Assembly (NCBI RefSeq): GCF_014655715.1
Contig: NZ_BNBM01000002.1
Span: forward strand, 310,001-374,000
Direction of reading: 5' to 3'
DNA from: Streptomyces lanatus
GTDB lineage: Bacteria; Actinomycetota; Actinomycetes; Streptomycetales; Streptomycetaceae
DNA length: 64,000 nt
Shown: positions 53,502 through 63,705 of the stretch, piece after piece
How positions within the stretch are numbered: the stretch's first letter is position 1
How the letters are laid out: each line of letters opens with the position of its first letter
Made by a program: the position numbers and the translations under genes
Notes under the pieces: generated by a model
What the model saw: only the letters and a program-made list of their open reading frames with translations
Database searches by the model: none
Told to the model about the DNA's origin: nothing

Positions 53502-54701
53502 CTAGGTCAGGTCGGTCACCGGGATCCGCCGGAACTCGATCGTCTCGTACGTCCCCGACTCGCCCGTCTCGTACAGGATCCCCGCCGTCCGCCGGCCGAG
53601 CGGCACGAGGTCGGAGTAGGCCGCCCGGTGGTCGGACAGTGTCAGGGCCTTCTTGAAGGTCGCCCCGCCGTCCGTGCTGCGCCAGATCGCCATCGACTGG
53701 CGGGCGGTGGGGACGGACGGGCCGGAGAAGAGCAACGGGGCTCCGGGGGCGGGGAGTTGAAGGACACTGCCCTCGACGACCGGGACCTCGTTGAGGGAGG
53801 GCTGCACGGTGTACGGGCGGTCCAGGGTCTGTGCGCCGTCGCTGGAGACGCTGTCGACGCGGTTGCCGGCGCTCGTGCCGAGCTGGTCGCGTGAGTTGAA
53901 GTACACCCTGCCGTCGGGGAGTTCGGCGGCGGTGGACTCGTTGGCGTTGCTGTAGCCGTCGTAGGTCCGGTCGACGAAGCCCGTCCGCCATGTGTGCCCG
54001 CCGTCGTCGCTGTAGATGGCGTGGGCGCCGTAGTACTTCGCCTCCTGCCCCGTGTCGGAGGACCCGGACGGCGGGGCCACCGAGTGGTTCGACGGGACGA
54101 CAAGACGCCCCGCGTGCTTGCCGTGCCGGAGGGCGATCGCATGCCCGGGGCCGGTCGCGTACCAGCGCCAGTTGGGCGGTTTCACGTCGCCCGTGACATC
54201 GCGCGGAGAGGTGAAGCTGCGGCCGTCGTCCGCGCTCCGCTGCACGAACACCCGCCGGCTCTGCTCCGCCGTCACCTCGCCCCGCATGATCTGGGCCTCC
54301 GTCACATCCCCGCTGTTGTAGGAGGTGACCAGCACCACCGCACCGGTGCGCGGATCCACCACCGGCGCCGGATTGCCCCGGGTGTCGCCATCCCCCTCGG
54401 CGACCACGGCCACCGGCCCCCAGGTGCAGCCGCCGTCGAGGGACCGTCTCAGGACGACATCGATGTCGCCGGTGTCACCGGCCCCGTCGTGCCGGCCCTC
54501 GGCGAAGGCCAGCACCGTGCCCCGTGGGGTCGTGATCGTCGCCGGGATGCGGTAGGTGTCGTAGCCGTCCTCGCCCGAGCGGTAGGGGACGGAGGTGGCG
54601 CAGGCGGTGCCCGCGGAGGCTTCGCCCGCGGACATGAGCGGTGTGGTCAGGAGTGCTGCGGTGGCGGCCAGGAGGAGGGACGTGCGGCTCAGGGTGGTCA
54701 T
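53502..54701 (-). CDS. Secreted GH33 sialidase
   Basis: A 399-residue secreted exo-alpha-sialidase. A Sec signal (MTTLSRTSLLLAATAALLTT, cleaved near ASAG) leads to the six-bladed propeller. The Arg-bearing YRIP motif is in DGYDTYRIPATI; Asp boxes SLDGGCTW, SADDGRSF, SDDGGHTW and STDGGATF are spaced along the chain. The acid/base Asp is likely in the GRHDGAGDTGDIDVVL stretch; the late Tyr-Glu pair is in GILYETGESG. It has no carbohydrate-binding module. It would release sialic acid from glycoconjugates for uptake by the adjacent importer and cleavage by the aldolase. Confidence 0.93.
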   Translation of the reverse strand: MTTLSRTSLLLAATAALLTTPLMSAGEASAGTACATSVPYRSGEDGYDTYRIPATITTPRGTVLAFAEGRHDGAGDTGDIDVVLRRSLDGGCTWGPVAVVAEGDGDTRGNPAPVVDPRTGAVVLVTSYNSGDVTEAQIMRGEVTAEQSRRVFVQRSADDGRSFTSPRDVTGDVKPPNWRWYATGPGHAIALRHGKHAGRLVVPSNHSVAPPSGSSDTGQEAKYYGAHAIYSDDGGHTWRTGFVDRTYDGYSNANESTAAELPDGRVYFNSRDQLGTSAGNRVDSVSSDGAQTLDRPYTVQPSLNEVPVVEGSVLQLPAPGAPLLFSGPSVPTARQSMAIWRSTDGGATFKKALTLSDHRAAYSDLVPLGRRTAGILYETGESGTYETIEFRRIPVTDLT

Positions 54702-54740
54702 CGGGCTCCCTTGACGGAGGGTCAGATGTGCACCTGTCCG

Positions 54741-55400
54741 TCACAGGTTCCCCGGTGTCACCATCCCTGACTCATACGCCACGACGACCAATTGCGCCCT
54801 GTCCCGCGCCCCCAGTTTCCCCATGATGCGGCTGACGTGCGTCTTCGCGGTGAGCGGGCTCAGTCCCAACGCCTGAGCTATTTCCGTGTTGTTGAGCCCG
54901 CGTGCGACCAGCGTCATCACTTCGCGTTCACGTTCGGACAGGCATTCGGGTCCACCGGCCGCCGGGGCGACAGGGCTGCACAGGAACCGCTCGATCAGCC
55001 GTGCGGTCGGGCCGGGTGACAGCAGGGACTCACCGGCCGCGACCGTGCGGATGGCGTCGAGGAGTTCCGCCGGGCGGGTGTCCTTGACGAGGAACCCGGA
55101 GGCACCGGCGCGCAGCGCGTCCACGATGTTCTCGTCGGTGTCGTAAGTGGTGAGGACCAGGATCCGCACCCCGGCCAGGTCGTCGTCGGCCGCGATGAGC
55201 CGGGTCGCCTCGATGCCGTCGAGGTCGGGCATGCGGATGTCCATCACGACGAGGTCGGCCTGAGTGCCACGGGCCAGTTCCGCCGCCTCCCGGCCGGTGG
55301 CCGCCTGGCCGACGACCTCCATGTCGGGGGCCGACTCGACCAGCATGGCGAACGCCTCCCGGACGAGCGTCTGGTCGTCCGCGAGCAGGACGCGGATCAT
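54741..55400 (-). CDS. NarL/LuxR-type response regulator
   Basis: A 219-residue response regulator. The receiver domain has the phospho-accepting Asp in DLVVMDIRMPDLDGIEATR near residue 54, with VLTTYDTDENIVDALRAGAS and the conserved FLVKD. The LuxR helix-turn-helix is LSEREREVMTLVARGLNNTE and LSPLTAKTHVSRIMGKLG near 165-205. Its ATG overlaps the kinase stop (ATGA). With the kinase and the MmpL protein it forms one operon; the palindromes at 58899-58952 are likely targets. Confidence 0.94.
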   Translation of the reverse strand: MIRVLLADDQTLVREAFAMLVESAPDMEVVGQAATGREAAELARGTQADLVVMDIRMPDLDGIEATRLIAADDDLAGVRILVLTTYDTDENIVDALRAGASGFLVKDTRPAELLDAIRTVAAGESLLSPGPTARLIERFLCSPVAPAAGGPECLSEREREVMTLVARGLNNTEIAQALGLSPLTAKTHVSRIMGKLGARDRAQLVVVAYESGMVTPGNL

Positions 55401-56632
55401 CGCTCCCCCTCCCGGCCGCCGGTCCCGGTCGGCAGTACGGCACTCACCTCGAAGCCCCCCTCGTCGCGTGGTCCGGCGTCGAGTGTGCCACCCACGCTGC
55501 GGGCCCGCTCACGCATGCCGACCAGGCCGTACCCGCCGCTCGACGCGACCTCCGCCGGGCAGGTGCCGTCGTCCGTGACCGACACACGCAGGGCGCCCCG
55601 CTCCTCGTACAGCTCGACGCGCACGGCGGGTTCGGGGCCCGCGTGCCGGACCACATTGGTCAGCGCCTCCTGCACGATCCGGAACGCGGCCGCCCCCACG
55701 GCGGGCGGCGCCCCCGCCACCCGTACCGCCGACTCGACCCGCGCCCCCGCGAGCCGTGCCGCCGCCACCAGGTCCGGCACGCCGTCGAGGCCGGGCAGCG
55801 GACCGCGCGTCTCGCCCGCGACGCCTTGTTCGCGCAGCACCTCCAGCGTGCCGCGCACTTCGCCGCGTGCGGTGCGGCAGGTCTCGGCGATGTCGTCGAG
55901 GGCCTTCGCGATCGTCTCCCGGTCCAGCCGCTCGGGGTCGGCCGCCAGGACGTGCGCGGCCACCGAGGTCTGGACGCCGATGAGGGTGATGCTGTGGGCG
56001 AGCAGGTCGTGCAGGTCGCGGGCGATGCGCAGACGTTCCTCGGCGACGCGGCGGCGTGCCTCCTCCTCGCGGGTGCGCTCCGCGCGTTCGGCGCGTTCGA
56101 CGATGGCGGCGACGTACTGGCGGTAGTAGCGGACGTCGATGCCGCTGAAGAGGAACGCGAGGACCCAGCCGGAGATCCGCACCAGCTCCATCGTGCCGTC
56201 GGGGTTGGTGATGGCGTTGAGGATCAGCGTCACGCCGAGGACGGCGGCGCCGGTGAGCAGGGTGCGGCGCACCGTGCCGGTCGCCGCGACCGTGTACAGC
56301 ACCACCATGGTCGCGAAGATGGGCGCGGCGTGGTTGTTGTCCAGGGCGTGGTACGGGGCGATGCAGAGCATCACCGCGAGCAGCACCAGCAGGGGACGGT
56401 GGCGCCGCCACACCAGGGGTACATGGGCGGCGAACAGCAGGGTCCAGCCGAGCGCGTCGGGCCGCAGCTCCTTGTCGCCGAGCAGCGCGAGGACCGCGGC
56501 GAGGACGGCCCATGCCACGGCCAGCAGCGCGTCGTTGCGGGTGCGGTGCGGGGCGGTCATCGGGTCGCGGTTGATCGCGGCCATGACGCGCTCGCCGACG
56601 CGGGGCCGGGCCGGTGTTCTGGTTGCCTGCAC
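55397..56632 (-). CDS. HisKA_3 sensor histidine kinase
   Basis: A 411-residue membrane kinase. Five or six N-terminal helices (about 35-170, for example NDALLAVAWAVLAAVLALLG and RTLLTGAAVLGVTLILNAIT) lack any large outside loop, so a membrane-located signal is likely. The dimer/phosphoacceptor helix is ERLRIARDLHDLLAHSITLI near residue 215, and the ATPase domain ends with SSGGYGLVGMRERARSVGGT. GTG at 56632 follows GAGGATGAG. It lies between the MmpL and regulator genes and may sense the compound exported by MmpL. Confidence 0.93.
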   Translation of the reverse strand: MQATRTPARPRVGERVMAAINRDPMTAPHRTRNDALLAVAWAVLAAVLALLGDKELRPDALGWTLLFAAHVPLVWRRHRPLLVLLAVMLCIAPYHALDNNHAAPIFATMVVLYTVAATGTVRRTLLTGAAVLGVTLILNAITNPDGTMELVRISGWVLAFLFSGIDVRYYRQYVAAIVERAERAERTREEEARRRVAEERLRIARDLHDLLAHSITLIGVQTSVAAHVLAADPERLDRETIAKALDDIAETCRTARGEVRGTLEVLREQGVAGETRGPLPGLDGVPDLVAAARLAGARVESAVRVAGAPPAVGAAAFRIVQEALTNVVRHAGPEPAVRVELYEERGALRVSVTDDGTCPAEVASSGGYGLVGMRERARSVGGTLDAGPRDEGGFEVSAVLPTGTGGREGER

Positions 56633-56687
56633 GGGCTCATCCTCGGCGATGGGGGCGCCCCTCCGGGAGGGAGGGGCGCCCGTCGGT

Positions 56688-58775
56688 TCAGTGGGCGGCC
56701 ACGGCCACGCGCTCGGGTTCCTTCGGCGGCACGGGCGGTTCGGGCGCGCGGGAGAGCCGGCCCGGCCACCACACCTTGCGCCCCAGGGCCACGCTCGCGC
56801 TGGTCACCAGGTAGGTGCGGACCAGGAACGTGTCGAGCAGGACGCCCACCGCGATGACGAAGCCCAGCTCGACGAGTGGCACCAGCGGCATGCTGGTGAG
56901 CACCGCGAAGGTGGCGGCGAGGACGAGGCCCGCGGAGGCGATGACGCCGCCCGTCGTGCGCAGCGCGGTGAGCGCGGCGGTGTCCGGTTCGGCGCCGTTC
57001 AGGCACTCCTCGCGCATCCGGTGCATCAGGAAGATGCCGTAGTCGACGCCGAGGGCCACGAGGAACACGAAGGACAGCAGTCCGAGGCCGGGGTCGGTGC
57101 CCTCGAAGCCGAAGAGCGGCTCGAAGACGAGTCCGCCGATGCCCAGCGCCGCGCCCCACACCGCGACGACGGCCGCCACCAGGATCAGCGGCGCGACGAG
57201 CGAGCGCAGCAGGACGACGAGGATCAGCAGCACGGACAGCAGCACGATCGGCACGACGACCAGCCGGTCGCGGGCGTTGGTGTCCTTCAGGTCGAGCTGC
57301 TGGGCGCTCGCCCCGCCGACGTAGGACCCGTCGAGCTTCTCGCGCAGGGCCTCGATGGTGGCAGTCTCGCCGGTGGACTGGGGCGGTGCGGTGGCGAGGA
57401 CGGAGATCTCCGTCCAGCCGTCTCCGGTACGGCCTTCCCGCGCGCTGTCGACGCCGCGGGTGCCGCGGATCGAGGCGAGGGCGGACTCGGCGCGGTCCTC
57501 GGGCGTGAGGACGCTGATGGGCTGGGTGCCGCGCTCTGGGTAGGCCTTGCCCAGGGTCTCCATGGCGGCGACCGCGTCCGGCTTGGAGGTGAAGGAGTCC
57601 TCCTGCTTGAGGCTGCCGGGCAGGGTGAGGGTGCCGAGCGCGAGGGCGCCGAGCAGGACGGCGCCGCCCGCGAGGACGGTGAGCGGCCGGCGTCCCGCGG
57701 AGCCGCCCATCGCCGTGAACAGGGACCGGCGGGCCTTGGGTGTGCTGCCGTAGCGGGGCACCAGCGGCCAGAACACACGCCGGCCGAGCAGTACGAGGAT
57801 CGCGGGCAGCAGCGTCAGCATGGCGAACAGCGCGCACAGCACGCCTACGGTGCCGAGCGGGCCCATGCCCCGGGTGGAGTTGAGGTCGGCGGCGAGCAGG
57901 CACAGCAGTCCGGCGGCGACGGTGCCGGAGGAGGCGAGCACGGCGGGCCCGCAGCCCTTGAGCGCGGCGGCCATCGCGTCGTAGGGGCGCTCGACGCGCC
58001 GTAGCTCTTCGCGGTAGCGGGAGACGAGCAGCAGGGCGTAGTCGGTGCCGGCGCCGAACACCAGGATCGTCATGATCCCGGAGCTCTGGCCGGAAACCGA
58101 CGTCCCGAAGGCCTGGTTGAGGCCGTAGGCGACGCCCATCGACAGATAGTCGGCCATGCCGGCGACGGCGAGCGGCACCAGCCACAGGAAGGGGCTGCGG
58201 TAGATGAGGATCAGCAGCAGCGCGACGACGGCCGCGGTGGTGTAGAGCAGGGGCCCGTCGAGGGAGTTGTAGACCTCGGAGGCATCGGTGGCGAGCGCCC
58301 CCGTCCCTCCGACGTCGACGCTCAGCCCGTCGCTGCCCCGCGCGACGTCCCGTACGTCGTTGACGAGCCGGTCGCGTGCCTTCTCGTCGGTTCCCGGCTC
58401 GGTGCTGGCGATCGGGTACATCAGGGTGGTGCCGTCCCCCGACGGGACACCCCGGGGTTCCGCGGTGAGCCGGTGCTCGTCCGCGACGCGCCCGATCTGC
58501 TCGGCGGCGGTGGCCTTGTCGGCGCCGGTGAGTCCGCCGTCCCGGTGGTAGACGACGACCATCTCGGTGGCCTCGCCACCCGGCAGCCGCTCCTGGATCC
58601 TCGCCACCTGTGTGGAGTCGGCGCTCGCCGGCAGATAGTCGACGGCGCGGTCCCGCTGCACGTCCCCGAGCTTCGACGCGAACGGCGAGGCGAGCGCGAG
58701 CACGGCGATCCACAGCCCGAGCACGAGCCAGGGCACGGCCCGTCGTCGTCGAGTGCTTGTCCTTGCGGCCCCCAT
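56688..58775 (-). CDS. MmpL-family RND transporter
   Basis: A 695-residue RND exporter of the MMPL type. Each half has one helix, an outer loop and five helices: VPWLVLGLWIAVLALASPFA opens the first, TVLAGGAVLLGALALGTLTL the second. Proton-relay regions are VFGAGTDYALLLVSRYREEL near residue 230 and LGVDYGIFLMHRMREECLNG near 575. Substrates of this family are lipids, siderophores or lipophilic drugs. ATG at 58775 has AAGGAGG upstream. It is the first gene of an operon with the kinase and regulator, which implies self-regulated efflux. Confidence 0.94.
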   Translation of the reverse strand: MGAARTSTRRRRAVPWLVLGLWIAVLALASPFASKLGDVQRDRAVDYLPASADSTQVARIQERLPGGEATEMVVVYHRDGGLTGADKATAAEQIGRVADEHRLTAEPRGVPSGDGTTLMYPIASTEPGTDEKARDRLVNDVRDVARGSDGLSVDVGGTGALATDASEVYNSLDGPLLYTTAAVVALLLILIYRSPFLWLVPLAVAGMADYLSMGVAYGLNQAFGTSVSGQSSGIMTILVFGAGTDYALLLVSRYREELRRVERPYDAMAAALKGCGPAVLASSGTVAAGLLCLLAADLNSTRGMGPLGTVGVLCALFAMLTLLPAILVLLGRRVFWPLVPRYGSTPKARRSLFTAMGGSAGRRPLTVLAGGAVLLGALALGTLTLPGSLKQEDSFTSKPDAVAAMETLGKAYPERGTQPISVLTPEDRAESALASIRGTRGVDSAREGRTGDGWTEISVLATAPPQSTGETATIEALREKLDGSYVGGASAQQLDLKDTNARDRLVVVPIVLLSVLLILVVLLRSLVAPLILVAAVVAVWGAALGIGGLVFEPLFGFEGTDPGLGLLSFVFLVALGVDYGIFLMHRMREECLNGAEPDTAALTALRTTGGVIASAGLVLAATFAVLTSMPLVPLVELGFVIAVGVLLDTFLVRTYLVTSASVALGRKVWWPGRLSRAPEPPVPPKEPERVAVAAH

Positions 58776-58898
58776 GAGACGGGCCTCCTTCCGCGGCGGT
58801 TGTCCGGTCGGGTTCCAGACTTCCGTCGGGCGGGGGCCGAATCGTCGGACGGGAGGGCGAGTTGGGGCCTACTGCCGGGGGCGGCGGCGAGCGGCGAT

Positions 58899-58952
58899 TA
58901 CTCCCCGGGGAGTACTGCGGGGCGGCGCGGGGCCTGAGTATCCGTACTCAGG
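58899..58952. promoter_or_regulatory. Two palindromes between MmpL operon and DUF6234 gene
   Basis: TACTCCCCGGGGAGTA (58899-58914) is a perfect 16-bp palindrome. CCTGAGTA-4-TACTCAGG (58933-58952) is a perfect 8-bp inverted repeat. Both hold ACTC/GAGT elements and lie in the 210-bp divergent region, so they are likely sites for the response regulator coded downstream. Confidence 0.6.
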
Positions 58953-58985
58953 CTCAGGGCCCGCTCTCTGTGGAGGATTGCTCCC

Positions 58986-59351
58986 ATGACCGGCCTCCCT
59001 CACTTCCACGGCGCGAATGTGCCGCCCCCGCGTACCGAACGCCCATGGCTGCCCGTCGTCGGGGACATCGCCCTGGCGGTCGGCCTGCTGGTGCTGGACG
59101 CGATCGGGGTCGTGCTGGCCGTCGTCCTCGGCATCGACGTCCACGGCGACTGGAAGCCGTTCGACCCGGGCGCGGACAACTCCGACGTCACGATCACGGT
59201 CGAATGGCTCTACGTGGGCATCGCGGGCGCCCTCGTGACACTGAGCGCCGCGCTGCTTTACGCGCTGCGGGCGATCGTGAGCGCCGGGCTGCAGCTGCTG
59301 GTCGGCATGACCGTCGTGGTCGGCGCGGCGGCGTCCGTGGCGTACGGCTGA
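58986..59351 (+). CDS. Small membrane protein, DUF6234-like
   Basis: A 121-residue membrane protein with three to four helices: VVGDIALAVGLLVLDAIGVV, WLYVGIAGALVTLSAALLYA and AGLQLLVGMTVVVGAAASVA. The conserved-looking stretch GDWKPFDPGADNSDVTITVE between helices 2 and 3 is typical of the family I remember as DUF6234. GGAGG is 9 nt before the ATG. It is divergent from the MmpL operon and shares the palindrome-bearing control region. Function unknown. Confidence 0.7.
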   Translation: MTGLPHFHGANVPPPRTERPWLPVVGDIALAVGLLVLDAIGVVLAVVLGIDVHGDWKPFDPGADNSDVTITVEWLYVGIAGALVTLSAALLYALRAIVSAGLQLLVGMTVVVGAAASVAYG

Positions 59352-59361
59352 CCGGCCTGGT

Positions 59362-60060
59362 CTACGACGGTGTCCGCGCCGCCGCGGCCAGCAACCGGGT
59401 CACATCCTCCGCGCGGATGGTGAGCGCGGCGCCGACCGTCGCGAGGGCGTCCCGTTCGGCGGGGGTGTAGGGGCCGTCGGCCAGGGCGATACGGGCTCCC
59501 GAGAGCAGGATCGACTCACGGCCGGTGGCGGCGAGGTGCGGGGCGAGGGGGTCCAGGGCCTCGTGGAGCTCTATGGCGAGGCCCGCGCCGCAGGGCGCGG
59601 AGAAGACGCGGCCGGTGTCGGCGGCCAGGGCCTCCACCAGGGCGCTCAGCTGTTCCTCCGTGCAGTCGTCGAAGCCGGCCGCGCGCACGGTGGCCGCGGC
59701 GGTCTCCAGCGACGGCCGGGCGCAGGTGCCGCCGGCCGCCAGTACCGCGAGGGCGACGGTGTGGACGGCGTCGCGGAGCATCGCGGAGAAGCGGGTGGTC
59801 GTCGGATGGTCGAGGACGTCGGTGCCGAAGTGGCGCCGGCAGGCCGCGCACTCCACGACGGGCGCGCTCTCGCCGCGCGGCAGCACGGGCACCCCGAGCA
59901 GGGTGAACCGGCGATGGCCGGTGAGCCGCTGGTAGTTGCGGTCGCCTCCGCATCCGGGGCAGAAGAACTCCCCGTCGCCCACGGCCGACCACGCGGTGCG
60001 GGTGCCCAGGATGCGCGCAGCCCTGGTGGCACGGCCGTTTCGTCCCCGTCCTGGCAGCAC
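59362..60060 (-). CDS. TerB-like protein with N-terminal zinc ribbon
   Basis: A 232-residue protein. Residues 25-75 form a zinc ribbon with CPGCGGDRNYQRL and CAACRRHFGT; residues 90-230 are the all-helical TerB (tellurite resistance) fold, with FSAMLRDAVHTVALAVLAAG and ILLSGARIALADGPYTPAER near the end, where the acidic metal-site residues are expected. GTG at 60060 has GGAGG 6 nt upstream; the longer frame lacks a ribosome site. TerB domains act with other Ter proteins in stress responses, but no ter genes are nearby. It lies just downstream of leuA. Confidence 0.82.
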   Translation of the reverse strand: MLPGRGRNGRATRAARILGTRTAWSAVGDGEFFCPGCGGDRNYQRLTGHRRFTLLGVPVLPRGESAPVVECAACRRHFGTDVLDHPTTTRFSAMLRDAVHTVALAVLAAGGTCARPSLETAAATVRAAGFDDCTEEQLSALVEALAADTGRVFSAPCGAGLAIELHEALDPLAPHLAATGRESILLSGARIALADGPYTPAERDALATVGAALTIRAEDVTRLLAAAARTPS

Positions 60061-60191
60061 GTCGCACCTCCGCGAAACCTCGCGGCAACGTCGCCGCGCT
60101 TGCGTGATGTTAGCCACATCCCGGACGTGCAGTCAGCACCCCGGACGAGACCTTTCCGTGACCTGCACAGGTCAATGGCCGGAAATGAGCG

Positions 60192-60224
60192 GGCCCCGCC
60201 CGCCGGGAATCGGCGAACGGGGCC
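60192..60224 (-). terminator. Hairpin terminator candidate of leuA
   Basis: GGCCCCGTTCGCCG and CGGCGGGCGGGGCC (minus strand) pair over 14 positions with two mismatches and a 5-nt loop, 23 bp after the leuA stop. Only three U residues follow, so it is a U-poor terminator of the kind common in Streptomyces. Confidence 0.7.
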
Positions 60225-60246
60225 TTGAAACCGCCGGTCGGGCTGG

Positions 60247-62049
<1,803 letters not shown>

Positions 62050-62073
<24 letters not shown>

Positions 62074-62109
62074 AAGAAGAAGCAGCCCGAAACGCATGAT
62101 GCGAAGCAT
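62050..62109 (-). CDS. leuL: leuA leader peptide
   Basis: A 19-codon ORF, MLRIMRFGLLLLSCRGEGL, ending at TAG 81 bp before the leuA start. Four successive Leu codons (one CTG, three CTT) are followed immediately by an arm of a stable stem. CTT is rare in this genome, which sharpens the sensor. AAGAGG lies 10 nt before ATG 62109; a second in-frame ATG is at 62097. A Leu-rich leader for leuA has been described in S. coelicolor, as I recall. Confidence 0.82.
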
Positions 62110-62288
62110 GCTAGCCGAGCCTCTTCGGATGCGGGGCGCCGTATCAGTATGCGGGACCTGGAGCACGAAAGGGAAAAAACGTGCGCCATAGCACTTGGTC
62201 ACGGCGCGAGTGGCCCTCTATCCCCATATTTCACCAATCATGGTTGCGCCTAGTGACAGCCATCTGACGCAGTGCAATGGTGCCGGGC

Positions 62289-63359
62289 ATGACGACAAAC
62301 GGGGGCTTCGAGCCCGTCTTCTGCACCGTCGTTCCGCCACACGTCCTGGACAAGCTGGCCCGCAACGACGACCCCGCACTCTCAGGACCGGCCCGCCGGA
62401 CCCTGATGCGCGACAGCGAGCTGCGCGGCAGGCGCCGTGTCACGACCGAGTTCGCCCTCGCGGCCGCCCCGACGGCGAAGGCACCGTCGGAGCAGGCGCT
62501 GCGCACCATCTACGACGCCCGGCACGGCACCGCCCTGCCCGGCACCAAGGTCCGCGAGGAGGGCGCCGACCCCGGCCAGGACGCCACCGTCAACCGCGCC
62601 TACTCCGGGCTCGGCGCCACCTTCGAGCTCTTCCTGAAGGCCTACGCCCGCCACTCCATCGACGGCGACGGCCTGCCGCTGGACGCCACCGTCCACTACG
62701 ACGAGAACTACAACAACGCCTTCTGGAACGGCGAGCAGATGGTGTTCGGCGACGGTGACGGCGAGATCTTCCTCGACTTCACCATCCCGATCGACGTCAT
62801 CGGCCATGAGCTCACCCACGGCGTCACCCAGTACACGGCGAACCTGACGTACTACGGCCAGCCGGGCGCGCTGAACGAGTCGATGTCGGATGTCTTCGGC
62901 GCCCTCATCAAGCAGTACACGCTCGGCCAGACCGCGGCCGAGGCCGACTGGCTGATCGGCGCGGGGCTGCTCGCGCCCGGCGTCTCCGGCAAGGCCCTGC
63001 GCTCCATGAAGGAGCCGGGCAGCGCGTACGACGACGACGTCCTCGGCAAGGACCCGCAGCCAGGCACGATGGACGACTATGTCCGCACCGGCCGTGACAA
63101 CGGCGGTGTGCACATCAACTCCGGCATCCCGAACCACGCCTTCTACCTGGCCGCCACCGCCCTCGGCGGGCACGCCTGGGAGAAGGCCGGGCAGGTCTGG
63201 TACGACGTGCTGACCGGCGGTGAGCTGTCGGACCGGGCCATGTTCACCGACTTCGCCAAGCTGACCGTGAAGGCCGCGAAGGACCGCTTCGGGGACGGCG
63301 GCGAGGAGCTCCAGGCCGTGTCGAAGGCATGGGAGCAGGTCGGGGTGCGGATCTCCTGA
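62289..63359 (+). CDS. Protealysin-like M4 metalloprotease without signal peptide
   Basis: A 356-residue thermolysin-family protease. It lacks a signal peptide; a short propeptide (MTTNGGFEPVFCTVVPPHVL to about residue 45, with DPALSGPARRTL) is of the protealysin type. The zinc site is VIGHELTHGVTQYT (HExxH) near residue 180 and GALNESMSDVFG (the third ligand Glu); the substrate-binding His is in GVHINSGIPNHAFYLAATAL. Protealysin-like enzymes are made inside the cell and exported by unknown means. An upstream ATG at 62277 is possible. The emfourin-type inhibitor gene follows after 21 bp. Confidence 0.93.
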   Translation: MTTNGGFEPVFCTVVPPHVLDKLARNDDPALSGPARRTLMRDSELRGRRRVTTEFALAAAPTAKAPSEQALRTIYDARHGTALPGTKVREEGADPGQDATVNRAYSGLGATFELFLKAYARHSIDGDGLPLDATVHYDENYNNAFWNGEQMVFGDGDGEIFLDFTIPIDVIGHELTHGVTQYTANLTYYGQPGALNESMSDVFGALIKQYTLGQTAAEADWLIGAGLLAPGVSGKALRSMKEPGSAYDDDVLGKDPQPGTMDDYVRTGRDNGGVHINSGIPNHAFYLAATALGGHAWEKAGQVWYDVLTGGELSDRAMFTDFAKLTVKAAKDRFGDGGEELQAVSKAWEQVGVRIS

Positions 63360-63380
63360 GTCCGTACTAGACAGGGACCC

Positions 63381-63647
63381 ATGCGGATTTTGGTAAGGCG
63401 CACGGGTGGATTCGCGGGCATCGAGCGGCACGCCGAGGTCGACACCTCGGGGCGCCCCGACGCCCAGGACTGGCACGCCCTGGCCGAGAGCGCGGTCGCG
63501 TCCGGCCGGGGCACGCCCCCGGTCGGGGTTCCGGACGGCTTCAGCTACCAGATCACCGTGGACGGCAACACGGTGTACTGCTCGGACCCCCGGCTCACCG
63601 ACGAGCAGCGCAAGCTGATCTCCAGGGTGCTGAAGGAAGGAGCGTAA
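63381..63647 (+). CDS. Emfourin-type protealysin inhibitor
   Basis: An 88-residue cytoplasmic protein that matches the emfourin family, tight-binding inhibitors coded next to protealysin-like proteases. It starts MRILVRRTGGFAGIERHAEV and continues with GVPDGFSYQITVDGNTVYCS and LTDEQRKLISRVLKEGA. The N-terminal GGFAGI segment is the likely reactive region. AGGGA precedes the ATG. It sits 21 bp after the protease gene, so both come from one mRNA and the inhibitor protects the cell from its own protease. Confidence 0.85.
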   Translation: MRILVRRTGGFAGIERHAEVDTSGRPDAQDWHALAESAVASGRGTPPVGVPDGFSYQITVDGNTVYCSDPRLTDEQRKLISRVLKEGA

Positions 63648-63705
63648 CGGGCAGTTCACGCCGAGGCGTTGACTTCCGTTACCGCCGGTACGGATGATCC
63701 GGCGC

